From positions 200,366,086-200,430,085 of the forward strand of contig CM022302.1 in NCBI GenBank assembly GCA_011799875.1: DNA of 64,000 nucleotides, written 5' to 3'. This DNA is from Thinopyrum elongatum. Taxonomy: Eukaryota; Streptophyta; Magnoliopsida; Poales; Poaceae. Of the stretch, positions 23,123 to 34,040 are shown one piece after another; the stretch's first letter is position 1, and each line of letters begins with the position of its first letter. Below the pieces are notes generated by a model. That model did not search any database, was not told where the DNA came from, and worked only from the letters and a program-made list of their open reading frames with translations. Position numbers and translations under genes: made by a program.

Positions 23123-23961
23123 TGTCGGTGTACTAAGTATTGGGACTTTAGTACCCCATACTTGTGCACGGGCAGTCGTAGCCAAGCCCGCGGCAAGGCT
23201 TGCCAAGGGAATAATTGGAGATTAGTGCAAGATTGTCAAGGGGACACTCAGACCAAGAATCAAAGGATCAGGAGTTAATAAGATCTGAAGACCGAAGACC
23301 AGGCCCCCATCAAGATCTTGCCGGGGTGGCTCACGAAACCTGGCAAGATTTGAACCTGGCAAGATTTGGGCCCGGCAAGATTTGCACCCTGGCAAGATTC
23401 TATCACTGTGCCACCGCTTCGGCACAGTGACCAGCCTGGCATTCTGGGCCCTTCTCTGAATGCGTGGCAAGCCACTAGTGGAGGAGAGCTTAAGCGGTGC
23501 TGATGGGGTGGCCCCTTTTTCCATCCCCAAGAAAGTGAGGACACCTAAACGGACACCTCACGGTGCATTAAATGCATTCGTCCTAATCCGTCAGTGGTTA
23601 GGTCTGATGGCCCTGTAGCTACTTTACACCTCAATGTATGTACATTTTGCCACTGTGGTGACCCCTTTGAGCGTATAAAAGGAGGCCCAAGGCAACTGCT
23701 ATAGGGGAGGAGGATCTTCTGGCCAATTCTGCATGCGTAGCTGCTCTTCGAATGTACTGTTCATTGCAAGCGCTCCTGGAGTCTGGGCTCAAGAACACCC
23801 TTAATAAACATAGGCAGGAGTAGGGTTTTACGCTTCCGAGCGGCCCGAACCTGGATAAAAATCCCCTCGCATTGATTGTTGGTTCTGCTCTTTGTGCATA
23901 CCTCTCTCCCTGCCGAATCGTGAAGGGGTCCCTCGGATCCCATAGGTGTCCTACGCCGACA
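23123..23961 (+). repeat. 3' LTR of B
   Basis: 839 bp, the same length and ends as the 5' LTR, so all differences are substitutions. It is followed by the TCCCC duplication at 23962-23966. Confidence 0.93.
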
Positions 23962-23966
23962 TCCCC

Positions 23967-25522
23967 TCTTCAGCTTGTGGGCTTTTGTTCGCCAACGTGT
24001 AGATCTCGTTGACGGTCTTCGGCAACCGTATGTTCATCTTTTCCCTCATCTTACGATTGCGCATGTTCTTGAGGAACGTGGCAATCACAGCTGCTGGGTG
24101 AACATCAGGTATGCTGCAGTGCACACGGCTGAACCTTTGTATATACCTGCTCAGATTTTCACCTTCTCTTTATGGGATCGCTTGCAAGTCACTGGGCCGT
24201 CCCAAGCCTTTCTGGCCTTCGGTAAAGGCGCCAACGAACTCATTGCATAGATCTGACCACGAGGAGATAGAGCTTTCTGCCAAATTCATCAACCAAGACC
24301 TCACATTAGGCTTGAGCACTAATGGAAAGTAGTTGGCGAGAAACTTTTCATCCCTCCCCCCGGCAGCTTGCACAGCAATCGTGTAGATGCCCAAGAACTC
24401 TGCGGGGTTAAGCCTGCCATCGTACTTCTCTGGTACTTCCGGCTTGAACGCCCGAACAGACGGACAACAGACTTGCCGCAGCTCACGTGTAACATCAGGG
24501 CACCCAAACTCGTAAGGTAGATACCTGCCAACAACGGGCGCAGGCTCATTGACGACTGGGCCGTTGTGCTCGTCGAATTGACGTCGCGTCTCTCGATGTT
24601 GCTCAATGGTGGTGCTGGCATCTTCTACCCGCCTATCTTGCAGCACTTGTCGCTGATCTCATTGCGTCTTCGGGCCTAAGGAGGCCATCGACATCTCATC
24701 GGGTTTCATAGTCCGTTGGGTTCCCCGGGGCTGCTGGTATTGCTGCTATTGTTGAAGTTGTTGCCGCGGAGGCGACTGCATGGTTGGTGCGCCACCTACT
24801 ACGTGGCCGTCAGTTTGAGCTACTGGTGCTATTCGCGGGCACCGTGAGGGCTCCGCCTGCTGTGACTTGTTCGACTCAGCAAATCCAATCAATATCTGGA
24901 TAGTGGCCCTCCACTCATCCATCTTGTCTGCTGTTGGAGAGAAGTTCAACAACATCTGGGCTCGCGCCATTGCCTCCGCTGCTATTGCCGGCAGGGCCAG
25001 GAGCGAAGAACGCGACATCACTCAACTTCTGGCAGAGCTAGCAGGAGTGCCATTGCGATCTTGATGCCATGGTTCATGCGCAACAGGGGGTTGATGTGGC
25101 AGGAGCGGTGCCTGAGGATCTCGGACTTGATCAACAGGTGTTTTTTCGTGCGGGCTTAGCTGTCTATGTCCAGCGATGCCGCTCTGCGTCGTCGCAGCAG
25201 GGAGGTCTTGGCCCGCACTTGTCCGCGCAGTGTTGCTTTGGTGACTACGATCACCGGCGCGTCGGGGAGGCTGATTTTTTGCGTCCGCACCATCGTGGTT
25301 GTTCTCGCTAGAGGGCCGAGGAAGATGATCGCCTCCGGCGCCTCTACCTCCTGTTCCCGCCGTGGTGGGCATGGCGACCGCACCGCCCACGCTGGCCATG
25401 CCAGCTATGGCGTCCTCACCATCCACAGCAGTGGTGCCGCCTGCTCCGCCCGTGGACGTGTGCGAAGGAACTCTGGAAGCAGAAGGCTTCGTCATCGTGG
25501 TGCCCTTCTTCTTGGGCGCCAT
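23967..25522 (-). pseudogene. gag of element C (broken)
   Basis: Capsid/nucleocapsid precursor on the minus strand. It starts MAPKKK at 25522, followed by a low-complexity Ser/Thr/Gly/Ala region to 25022. A segment with MARAQMLLNFSP and MDEWRATIQILIGF is at about 24970-24870. The capsid core is at 24646-24170 (FKPEVPEKYDGRLNP, NYFPLVLKPNVRSWLMNL, WSDLCNEFVGAF). A stop after QAIP (about 24170) is followed in frame by the continuation down to AEEG, where element B is inserted. Frameshifts and stops make it non-functional. Confidence 0.85.
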
Positions 25523-25591
25523 TAATGATGAAGATGGTGATGCAACTTGATGAAATCAACGCGCCGTCCACTGATTTAGATTCACGCCAGT

Positions 25592-25615
25592 GATCCCCAA
25601 CCTGGCGCACCAAAG
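25592..25615 (-). promoter_or_regulatory. Primer-binding site of C
   Basis: On the minus strand, TTTGGTGCGCCAGGTTGGGG directly follows the LTR end. It matches the sites of B and G with a few changes. Confidence 0.7.
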
Positions 25616-25616
25616 A

Positions 25617-26513
25617 TGTCGATGTGGACGCCCATCTATGGGGCCATCAATCCCCTTGTGGTTCGGGTAGAGTGATGCACAAGACGCAAAGAGCAAAACC
25701 AATGGAGGACGCAGGGGTCTTTACCCAGGTTCGGGCCATCGAGAGGTGTAAAACCCTACTCATGCTTGCTATATTGGGTGTATGTGATGAACACAAGTAC
25801 AAGGAGCGCTACCCTGGCAAGGTGCAAGAGGGAGCAGCTACGCGTATAGTTGTGCAAAGGGTCGATCCTTGTAAATGTTGCCCTGGCCCTACTTTTATAG
25901 CTTACGGGGAAACCATAGTGTAAAAATGGTAATTACATGTCGATTAGACAACAAACAGTGCTATCACACCTAACTCTGCCGAACTAGGACAAAAACATTT
26001 AATGCTTTGTTAGGTGTCATGTGGAGGAGGAGCCCCGGCAAGGTTGCTGCACCGCTTGCCCAGCGGCCTCCTACTATGTTGACACGCCCAAAGGACGGGT
26101 GTCATTAAAGGTAATCTTTCTTCCAGCATGCTGCCACGTGCCCAACAAGGTCCACCAAGCCACCTATGGGCTCAGCACCTCATCTATTAGTGACTAGCTA
26201 CTCGATGAGGTGGAGCGCTGGCGGTTGGCGGCTGCTTCCGGCCATGGAGCTTGCCGGGCCTTTGCCCAAGCCAGCTCGGTTTTGCCGGCAAAGGTTGCCT
26301 TCGGCTTTAGTCTCGATGATCTACCTTGTTCTTCTCCCCAGTTGGGATCTATCAATGGGGTCTTGAATCTTGGTCTTCTTGATGCGCTCCTTGATCTGAA
26401 AATAGCGGCTCCCTAGGCTTGGGAATCTTTATTGAAATTTTAGTTGGCAGGGTAGCTGCTACTTGTCTGTGCATAGGTCAGGGTATAAAATACCCATGTT
26501 TTATACACTGACA
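25617..26513 (-). repeat. 5' LTR of element C
   Basis: 897 bp. On the minus strand it starts TGTCAGTG and ends ATCGACA. A TATA box (TATAAAA) is at 25893-25899 on the minus strand, and there is a GTAAAACCCTACTC-like R/U5 segment as in B, G and H. It ends at a clean boundary inside the 3' LTR of D. The matching left LTR is missing from the window. Confidence 0.82.
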
Positions 26514-27584
26514 ATGATCATGTATATAGGCATCATGTCCAAGACAAGTAGACCGACTCCTGCCTGCATCTACTACTATTACTCCACCCATCGACCGCTA
26601 TCCAGCATGCATCTAGGGTATTGAGTTATAAAAACAGATGAACGCCTTAAGCAAGATGACATGAAGTAGACAAAGTAAATCCAAATAATATGAATAAACC
26701 CCACCATTTTATCCTTAATGGCAACAATAAAAATACGTGTCCTTTCCCTTTATGTCACTGGGATGGAGCACCGCAAGATTGAACCCATCACAAAGCACCT
26801 CTCCCATTGCAAGATAAATCAATCTAGTTGGCCAAACCAAATAGATAGATCAGAGAGAAATACAAAGCTATCACAATCATGTGTAAAAGAATTCAGAGAA
26901 GACTCAATTAACATTCATGAATAATCTGATCATCAACCCAAAATTCATCGGATCCCAACAAACACACCGCAAAAAAATATTACATTGGATAGACCTCCAA
27001 GAACATCGAGGAGAACATGGTATTGAAGATCAAAGAGAGAGAACAAGCCATCTAGCTACTACCTATGGACCTGTAGGTTTGTGGTGAACTACTCACGCAT
27101 CATCATAAGGGGAGCAAGGATGATGTAGAAGTCCTCCGTGATCGGTTCTCCCTCCGACAAAGTACCGGAAAAGGCCTCCAGATGGGATCGCGGAAGAACA
27201 GAAACTTGCATCGGCGAAGAAAGTGTTTCGGATGGCTCTATGATGTATTGGGGATATTTGAGAATTTATGGAGGTGGAATTAGGTCAAGATGTGCCATGA
27301 GGGGCCCACAAGCCCAGGGGCCCCCCAGGGCGCGCCTGGTGAGCTTGTCGCTCCCTCGTGGCTAGTCTGGTCTTCTCCAGAACCTTGTAGGGGTCTCTCT
27401 TGGTCCAGAAAAAATCGTCAAAAAGTTTCATAGCGTTTGCACTCCATTTGGTACTGATTTCCTGAAAAGCCAAAAATAGCAACTTGCACTGGGCACTAGG
27501 TTAATAGGTTAGTCCCAAAAAATGATATATAAATGCATATAATTGCATATAAAACATCCAAGATTGATACGTTGGAACGTATCA
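26514..27584 (-). repeat. 3' LTR of D (partial)
   Basis: On the minus strand it starts TGATACGTTCCAACG at 27584 and runs to 26514, where element C interrupts it. It matches the 5' LTR of D (32478-31349) and the LTRs of E. The part expected on the far side of C is not found; LINE sequence lies there instead. Confidence 0.82.
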
Positions 27585-30500
27585 AGCATCCCCAAGCTTA
27601 ATTCCTGCTCATCCTCGAGTAGGTAAATGATAAAAATAGAATTTTTGATGTGGAATGCTACCTAACATGTTCATCATGTAATCTTTCTTTTATGGTATGA
27701 ATATTTAGATCTGAATGATTCAAAGCAATAGTCTATAGTTTGACATAAAGACATCAATACACAGGCATACTAACAAACAATCATATCTTTCAAAATAAAA
27801 ATGCTAAAGAATTTTATCCCTACAAAATCATATAGCCTTGTCATACTCCATCTTCTTAACACAAAGTATTTATCATGCACAACCCCGATGACAAGCCGAG
27901 CAATTGGTTCATACTTTTTAACGCGCTTCAGCTTTTTCAACCCCCATGCAATACATGAGCGCAAGCCATGGATATAGCACTATGGGTGGAACAGAATACT
28001 GTGGTAGAGATTAATAAGGAGAAGTCAAAAAAGGAGGAAAGTCTCACATCGACGCGGCTAATCAACGGGCTATGGAGATGCCCATCAATTGATGTCAATG
28101 CAAGGAGTAGGGATCGCAATGGAACAGATGCACTAATAACTATAAGTGTATGAAAGCTCAAACTAAAAACTAAGTGGGTGTGCATCCAACTTGCTTTCTC
28201 TAGAGGACCTCGGGCATTTGAGGAAGCCCATCATCGAAATATACAAGCCAAGTTCTATAATGAAAAATTCCCACTAGTATATGAAAGTGACTACATGGGA
28301 GACTCTCTATATGAAAAACATGGTGCTACTTTGATGCACAAGTGTGGAAAAGGATAGTAACATTGCCCCTTCTCCCTTTATCTCTCATTTTTTTTTTCTT
28401 CTTTTTATTTTTATATTTTGTGGGCTCTTTTTTTCATTTTTATTTCCCCACTGGGACAATGATCTAGTAATGAATAATGATGATCATCACACTTTTATTT
28501 ACTTATAACTCAAAATTACAACTCGATACTAGAACAAAATATGACTCTATATGAATTCCCCTAGCAGTGTACAAGGATGTGCAATGATCTAGTGTAACAT
28601 GTATAAAAAATTATGAATGGTGGCTGAGCCACAAATACTATGTCAGTGACATGATCATGCAAAGCAATATGACAATGATGACGTGTGTCATATAAATGGA
28701 ACGGTGGAAATTGCATGGCAATATATCTTGGAATGGCTATGGAAATGCCATAATAGGTAGGTATGGTGGCTGTTTTGAGGAAGATATAAGGAGGCTTATG
28801 TGTGATAGAACGTATCATATCACGGGGTTTGGATGCACCAGCGAAGTTTGCACCAACTCTCGAGGTGAGAAAGGGCAATGCACGGTACCGAAGAGGCTAG
28901 CAATTTGCGGAAAGGTGAGAGCGTGTATAATCCATGGACTCACATTAGTCATAAAGAACTCATACACTTATTGTGAAAGTTTATTAGCCCTCGAAGCAAA
29001 TTACTACTACACATGCCCCTAGTGGGATAGATCGGTAGGAAAATACCATCGCTCGTCCCCAACCACCACTCATAAGGAAGACAATCAATAATAAATCATG
29101 CTCCAACTTCTTAGCATAACGGGAGACTATACGTGCATGCTTCGGGAATCACAAACCTTAACACCAATATTTTTACTAAACCACAATCATTCACTAGTAC
29201 CTCCCCCATATTAACATCTTCATATCGCAAAACCATTGCAAGGAATCGAACTTATCATATTCAGTGATCTACATGAAAGTTTTTATTGTATCCCTCTTGA
29301 ATACCTATCTTATTAGGACCAATTTTGTAACCCATGCATATTGCCATTACTATTTATTAGACTCTCAAAATGATATAAGTGAAGAATGAGAGTGCAACTA
29401 TTTATTCAAAATATAACCACCGTCGTGATCTAAAAGATATAAGTGAAGCACTAGAGCAACTGCCTAGCTCAAATGATATAAGTGAAGCACAAAGAGTATT
29501 CTAACAAATCATGAGTAAATACGTGTACCTCTAAAAAGGTGTGTTCAGCAAGTATGATTATGTCAAACTAAAAATAAAACAAAGCAAAGACCCATATAAT
29601 ACACGACGCTCCAAGAAAAACTCATATCATGTGATGAATAAAAATATGTCTCCAAGTAATATACCGATCATTTGTAGACGAAAGAGAGGATGCCTTGCAG
29701 GGCATCCCCAAGCTTAGACGCTTGGGTATCCTTGAATATTACCTTTGAGTACCTTGGGCATCCCCAAGCTTAGGGTCTTGCCACTCCTTATTCCTTCACC
29801 CATCTCGATCTCACTTCAAACTTGAAAACTTCATCACACAAAACTCAACAGAAACCTCGTGAGATCCGTTAGTATAACAAGCAAATCATAAACTTTAGGT
29901 ACTGTTGTAAACCCATTCATATTTTATTATTGCATAATACCTCCTGTATTCTAACTTCTCCATGACTTATAGCCCCTGATACAATCCATAGATTCATTAA
30001 AACAAGCAAACTATGCAACGAAGACAGAATCTGTCAAAAACAGAATAGTCAGTAAAAATCTGAATAATGAATATACTTCTGTAACTCCAAAAATTCTGAA
30101 ACATAAGTAAAACTTTGGCAATTTGTATATCAATCGTGTGTAAAAAATTCAGAATTTTATCATGTTCTAGTGAATTTAAACAATTCAGGTACTGGGCGCA
30201 AAAGTTTCTTTTTTGTCACATAATCAAATCAACTGTCAACCAAATCATCCCAAAGGCTTTACTTGGCACAAACACTAATTAAAACACAAAAACACAATCA
30301 TAACAGTAGCATAATTGTTTGAACACTCAAAAATAGAAAAGAAAAAGGAAAAATAAAGATAACTATTGAGTTGCCTCCCAACAAGCGCTATTGTTTTATG
30401 CCCCTAGCTAGGCGTAAGGCAATGTTTCAAGTGTTGTCATCCTTAGTTTTTGTATCTTGAGATGTGTGTTTATCATGAGGCTTTTAAAAAATAATGGGAA

Positions 30501-30585
30501 ACAAATCATCAACCAAAATTTTAGCATTGTTAAGACAACTTTCCTCAAATCCTTATTGGTTCCCTTTTACGATCCAAGAATATTG
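27585..30585 (-). other. Non-coding 3' interior of D
   Basis: Contains the polypurine tract (27585-27605), mirrored counterparts of E sequence, and two hairpin modules (29687-29714 and 29740-29775) with GGATGCC/GGCATCC stems. Open frames at 28561-28878 and 27770-28185 have related open frames in E (35585-35947 and 36269-36692), but I see no recognisable domain. The 28386-28440 stretch is T-rich. Confidence 0.65.
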
Positions 30586-31304
30586 CTAATTAATACCATT
30601 GAAAACTTGTTGGATAATATGTAAAGAAGGGACTTCATTTTTAGTATTTTCATCAAAAGTATGATCATCCTGGAACACATGCCTCAACATATAATCTTCA
30701 TCATATAAAATTTCATCGATAACAGGACATTCATGACTCATATTATAAAAATCAAAGATCTTTCTAGCCTCACGCACTATATAATCAAATTCATTCATAA
30801 GGACAAGAGTAGCTATGCTTTTAGCCTTAGGGTTGTTTATAACAGGTAGCTCATAGAACAACCTTTGCAAAGTGGGGTATTATGCATAAATCTTCTCACA
30901 AGTTTAAGAACAACTGCTGAAATAGCTTCGACGTAACTCTTGGTTCTTTTCAGAATAGGAATGTCATTGCAAACCAACGTTCCCGTACAAGTAAAGAATT
31001 CCTGAATGGTCCTTTTCCCTATGATGTTCCCACTTTCTGTCACAAAATTTTTAGTATCCAAATTTGCGGGAATTTCTATTTTAGGGATTTTACCATCCAC
31101 ACTTTTTTTTGATAACAAACTCACACATGGTAGCAATCTCAAGCAAGCAAACAAAAATATTTTTGTGTTTTTGTAAAATTGTTTTAGAAGCGGGGGAGAT
31201 GAGAACAAGAGGCAAATGGCAACAAAAAGGTAAATAAGTAAGAGAAAGTAGATGATAGTTTGTGCGAAGGTACTTGATAGGTTTTGGTGATGTCTCCCCG
31301 ACAA
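30586..31304 (-). pseudogene. Unknown coding region of D (frameshifted)
   Basis: Two overlapping minus-strand frames, 31304-30837 (155 codons) and 30870-30586 (94 codons), look like one ORF broken by a shift near 30860. The first begins within the leader with hydrophobic low-quality sequence and then reads GKIPKIEIPANLDTKNFV. The second contains LPVINNPKAKSIATL and an acidic stretch (DEILYDEDYML). It sits where gag should be but lacks a capsid core, zinc knuckle or enzyme motif. It may be a gag remnant or an ORF specific to non-autonomous elements, as in A. Function is unknown. Confidence 0.5.
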
Positions 31305-31343
31305 TGGCGCCCGAAATTCTCCCCGACAACGGAGCCAGAAATT
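31294..31343 (-). repeat. Duplicated primer-binding site of D
   Basis: Two tandem 25-bp copies, at 31319-31343 and 31294-31318. On the minus strand each contains a tRNA-Asp-like site (TGGCTCCGTTGTCGGGGAG and GGGCGCCATTGTCGGGGAG). E has a single copy at 33256-33273. Confidence 0.8.
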
Positions 31344-31348
31344 CTTCC

Positions 31349-32478
31349 TGCTACTTGTGAGCTGCGTTGGGATTTCCTTGAAGAGGAGAGGATGATGTAG
31401 TACATTAGAGATAAGTATTTCCCTCAGTTAAGAACCAAGGTTATCAATCCACAGGAGAACCACATAGAACCTCGTTAGCAGCACCTGCACACACAAAAGC
31501 AAATACTTGCACACAACGCAAACAAGGGGGTTGTCAATACCCTCGGCGGTTATTTGCAAGGATCAAATCTCTTAGTGGTAGATAGATAAAGTAAATTTCA
31601 AAATAAAATAAGGGAAATAAAAATGCAGGAAGGTATTTTTGGATTTTATATATTATAAAATTAGACCCCGGGACCATAGTTTTCACTAGAGGCTTCTCTC
31701 TCGAACACAAAGCATACAGTGGGTAAACAAATTACTGTTGGGCAATTGATAGAAAAGCACATAGTTATGACGATATTTAGTCATTGATCATGTATATAGG
31801 CATCACGTCCGAGACAAGTAAACTGACTCCTGTCTGCATCTACTACTATTACTCCACCCATCGATCGCTATCCAGCATGCATCTAAGGTATTGAGTTATA
31901 AGAACAGAGTAACGCCTTAAGCAAGATGACATGATGTAGATAAAGTAAATCCAAACAATATGAATAAACCCCATTGTTTTGTCCTTAATGGCAACAATAC
32001 AAATACGTGTCCTAGGATGGAGAACCGCAAGATTGAACCCATCACAAAGCACCTCTCCCATTGCAAGATAAATCAATCTAGTTGGCCAAACCAAATGGAT
32101 AGATCGGAGATAAATACAAAGCTATAACAATCATGCATAAAAGAATTCAGAGAGGACTTAATTAATATTCATGAATAATCTGATCATAAACCCATAATTC
32201 ATCGGATCCCAACAAACACACCGCAAAAGAAGATTACATCAGATAGAACTCCAAGAAGATCGAGCAGAACATGGTATTGAAGATCAAAGAGAGAGAAGAA
32301 GCCATCTAGCTACTAGCTATGGACCCGTACGTCTGTGGTGAACTACTCACGCATCATCGGAAGGGCAACAAGGATGATGTAGAAGCCGTCCGTCATCAAT
32401 TCCCCCTCCGGCATAGTACCATAAAAGGCCTCCAGATGGGATCATGGAAGAAAAGAAACTTGCAGCGGCGAAAAAAGT
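31349..32478 (-). repeat. 5' LTR of D (outer end missing)
   Basis: The minus-strand LTR ends GTAGCA at 31349. Its outer part (about the first 360 bp, present in the copy at 27226-27584) is missing, and the sequence turns at 32478/32479 into the inverted LTR of E. The arms 31349-32094 and 32479-33244 are inverted copies, with 32095-32478 as an unpaired spacer. Confidence 0.82.
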
Positions 32479-33244
32479 TTGGTTTGGCCAACTAGATTGA
32501 TTTATATTGCAATGGGAGAGGTGCTTTGTGATGGGTTCAATCTTGCAGTGCTCTATATTCCAGTGATAGAAAGGGACAAGAAACGTATTGTATTGTTGCC
32601 ATTAAGGATAAAACAATGGGATTTATTCATATTGATTGAGTTTACTTTGTCTACATCATGTCATCTTGCTTAAGGCGTTACTCCGTTCTTTATGAACTTA
32701 ACACTCTAGATGCATGCTAGATAGCGGTCGATGTGTGGAGTAATAGTAGTAGATGTAGGCCGGATTTGGTCTACTTGTCTCGGACGTGATGCCTATATAC
32801 ATGATCATTGCCTTGCATATCGTCATAACTATGTGCTTTTCTATCAATTGCCTAACAGTAATTTGTTTACCCACCTTATGCTTTTTGCTCAAGAGAGAAG
32901 CCTCTAGTGAAAACTATGGCCCTCGGGTCTATCTTTATCATATATAAAAATCCAAAAATACCTTCCTACAATTTATTTACCGTTCTTTTATTTTGTGTTT
33001 TTGTTTATCTATCTACCATTATCAGACTTGATCCTTGCTATTAACTGCCAAGGGATTGACAACCCCTTGATTGCGTTGGGTGTAAGTATTTATTCTTTTG
33101 TGGGTCGGTGCTATTCCCGAGGTCTTGCGTGGTTCTCCTATGGGATTGCTAACCTTGGCTCCTAATTGAGGGAAATACTTATCTCTACTGTACTGCATCA
33201 TCCTCTCCTCTTCAAGGAAATCACAACGCAGCTCACAAGTAGCA
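32479..33244 (+). repeat. 5' LTR of E (outer half missing)
   Basis: Starts inside the LTR, at the position equivalent to 26840 of D (TTTGGCCAACTAGATTGAT), and ends GTAGCA. It is inverted relative to 31349-32094. Confidence 0.8.
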
Positions 33245-33255
33245 GGAAGAATTTC

Positions 33256-33273
33256 AGGCGCCGTTGCTGGGGA
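33256..33273 (+). promoter_or_regulatory. Primer-binding site of E (tRNA-Asp)
   Basis: AGGCGCCGTTGCTGGGGA differs from the tRNA-Asp complement at the first base and one internal base. It lies 11 bp after the LTR. Confidence 0.75.
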
Positions 33274-33443
33274 GACATCTCCCAAACCTATCAAGTACCA
33301 TCGCATAAACGTTCATCTACTTGCATTTACTTTTATTTTCCATTTGCCTCTCGTTTTCATCTCCCCCACTTCTAAAACAATTTTACAAAAAACACAAAAA
33401 TAATTTTTGTTTGCCTTTTTGCTTGTTTGCTTGTTTTGCCATT

Positions 33444-34040
33444 ATGGCTAGCTCCTCTCTCGATATGCCTTCCCCTCCTTATCTAGGAGAGGGTTCAGGA
33501 ATTTTAAATTTCAAGCATTCTAATGATGAATCTTTAAAAGAAGCTTGGGATAGATTATTATAAATACAAATGAGCTAAGCCTAATAGTCATGTTAAATTG
33601 CTCCTTAGAAGTTTTTATGTTGGTCTACCTCTTGTTCATAGACGTGTCTTGGATTCTATGTTTGAAATTGATTTCCTTGGAAATAATGCGTTTGACACCT
33701 ATGAAAAGGTGAAAATCGTATTTGGACAACCGAGAGTTGAAACTATTGAGCCTACCATTCTAGTGAGCTATCATCAAACTGAACTAATAAAAGAAACTAA
33801 AACTAGTATGGATTGCAACTTTCGAGGGATATTTAAACTTGCTTCTAAAATAAATAGTAATGTGGTGTCACATAATAGGAGATTTGATGCTTTAGCACAA
33901 AAGGTTTCTCTTTGTGGTTTTTAAAGAAATAAAAATCCTTAGCACCAAGCTTGATCATCTAGTTCATATTATTGATAACGGCAAAGAGAGTGAAATAGAA
34001 GTCACTAGGTCCATTCGGACTAAAGATGACAACACTTGAA
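33444..34040 (+). pseudogene. gag remnant of E
   Basis: Begins MASSSLDMPSPPYLGEG (33444), followed by ESLKEAWDRLL and a TAA at 33561. After a frameshift it continues at 33598-33924 with SFYVGLPLVHRRVLDS and FDTYEKVKIVFG, then more stops. The order 'SLKEAWDRL ... FYxGL ... VLDS' is that of the N-terminal gag of Athila-type Triticeae elements (from memory). The rest of gag and all of pol are absent. It is clearly non-functional, and is useful for lineage assignment. Confidence 0.7.

Larger units (their letters stand above)
10634..23961 (+). mobile_element. Element B: full-length Tat-type Ty3/gypsy retrotransposon
   Basis: A 13.3-kb element with two 839-bp LTRs (TGTCGG...CCGACA), primer-binding site, gag-protease, RT, RNase H, integrase, a convergent antisense multi-exon gene, polypurine tract and a perfect 5-bp target duplication. 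Domain order, the RNase H-like region before integrase and the antisense gene downstream of pol are hallmarks of the plant Tat lineage (Grande, RIRE2, Ogre, Retand relatives). Coding regions carry several stops, so it is no longer autonomous. It is inserted in the gag of element C. Confidence 0.93.
8500..26513 (-). mobile_element. Element C: truncated Tat-type Ty3/gypsy element
   Basis: This is a minus-strand element read from its 5' LTR at 26513-25617, through gag, to integrase and 3' UTR at the left. It is split by element B (10634-23961). Its 3' LTR and any antisense gene are missing at the left, where it abuts LINE sequence. An internal deletion fuses gag to the RNase H-integrase spacer. 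The right end lies inside the 3' LTR of element D. Proteins are clearly homologous to those of B, G, H and I. Confidence 0.82.
26514..32478 (-). mobile_element. Element D: non-autonomous Athila-like element, left arm of an inverted pair
   Basis: Minus-strand element: 5' LTR 32478-31349 (truncated at its outer end), a duplicated tRNA-Asp primer site, a short unknown coding region, a long non-coding 3' part with hairpins, a polypurine tract, and 3' LTR 27584-26514 interrupted by element C. No pol is present. It is joined head to head at 32478/32479 with the closely related element E. Confidence 0.82.

Noticed and set aside
32479..32673. A 64-codon ORF at the D/E junction, also seen inverted at 31849-32094
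   Set aside because: Both are LTR sequence read by chance; the pairing only reflects the inverted LTR copies.
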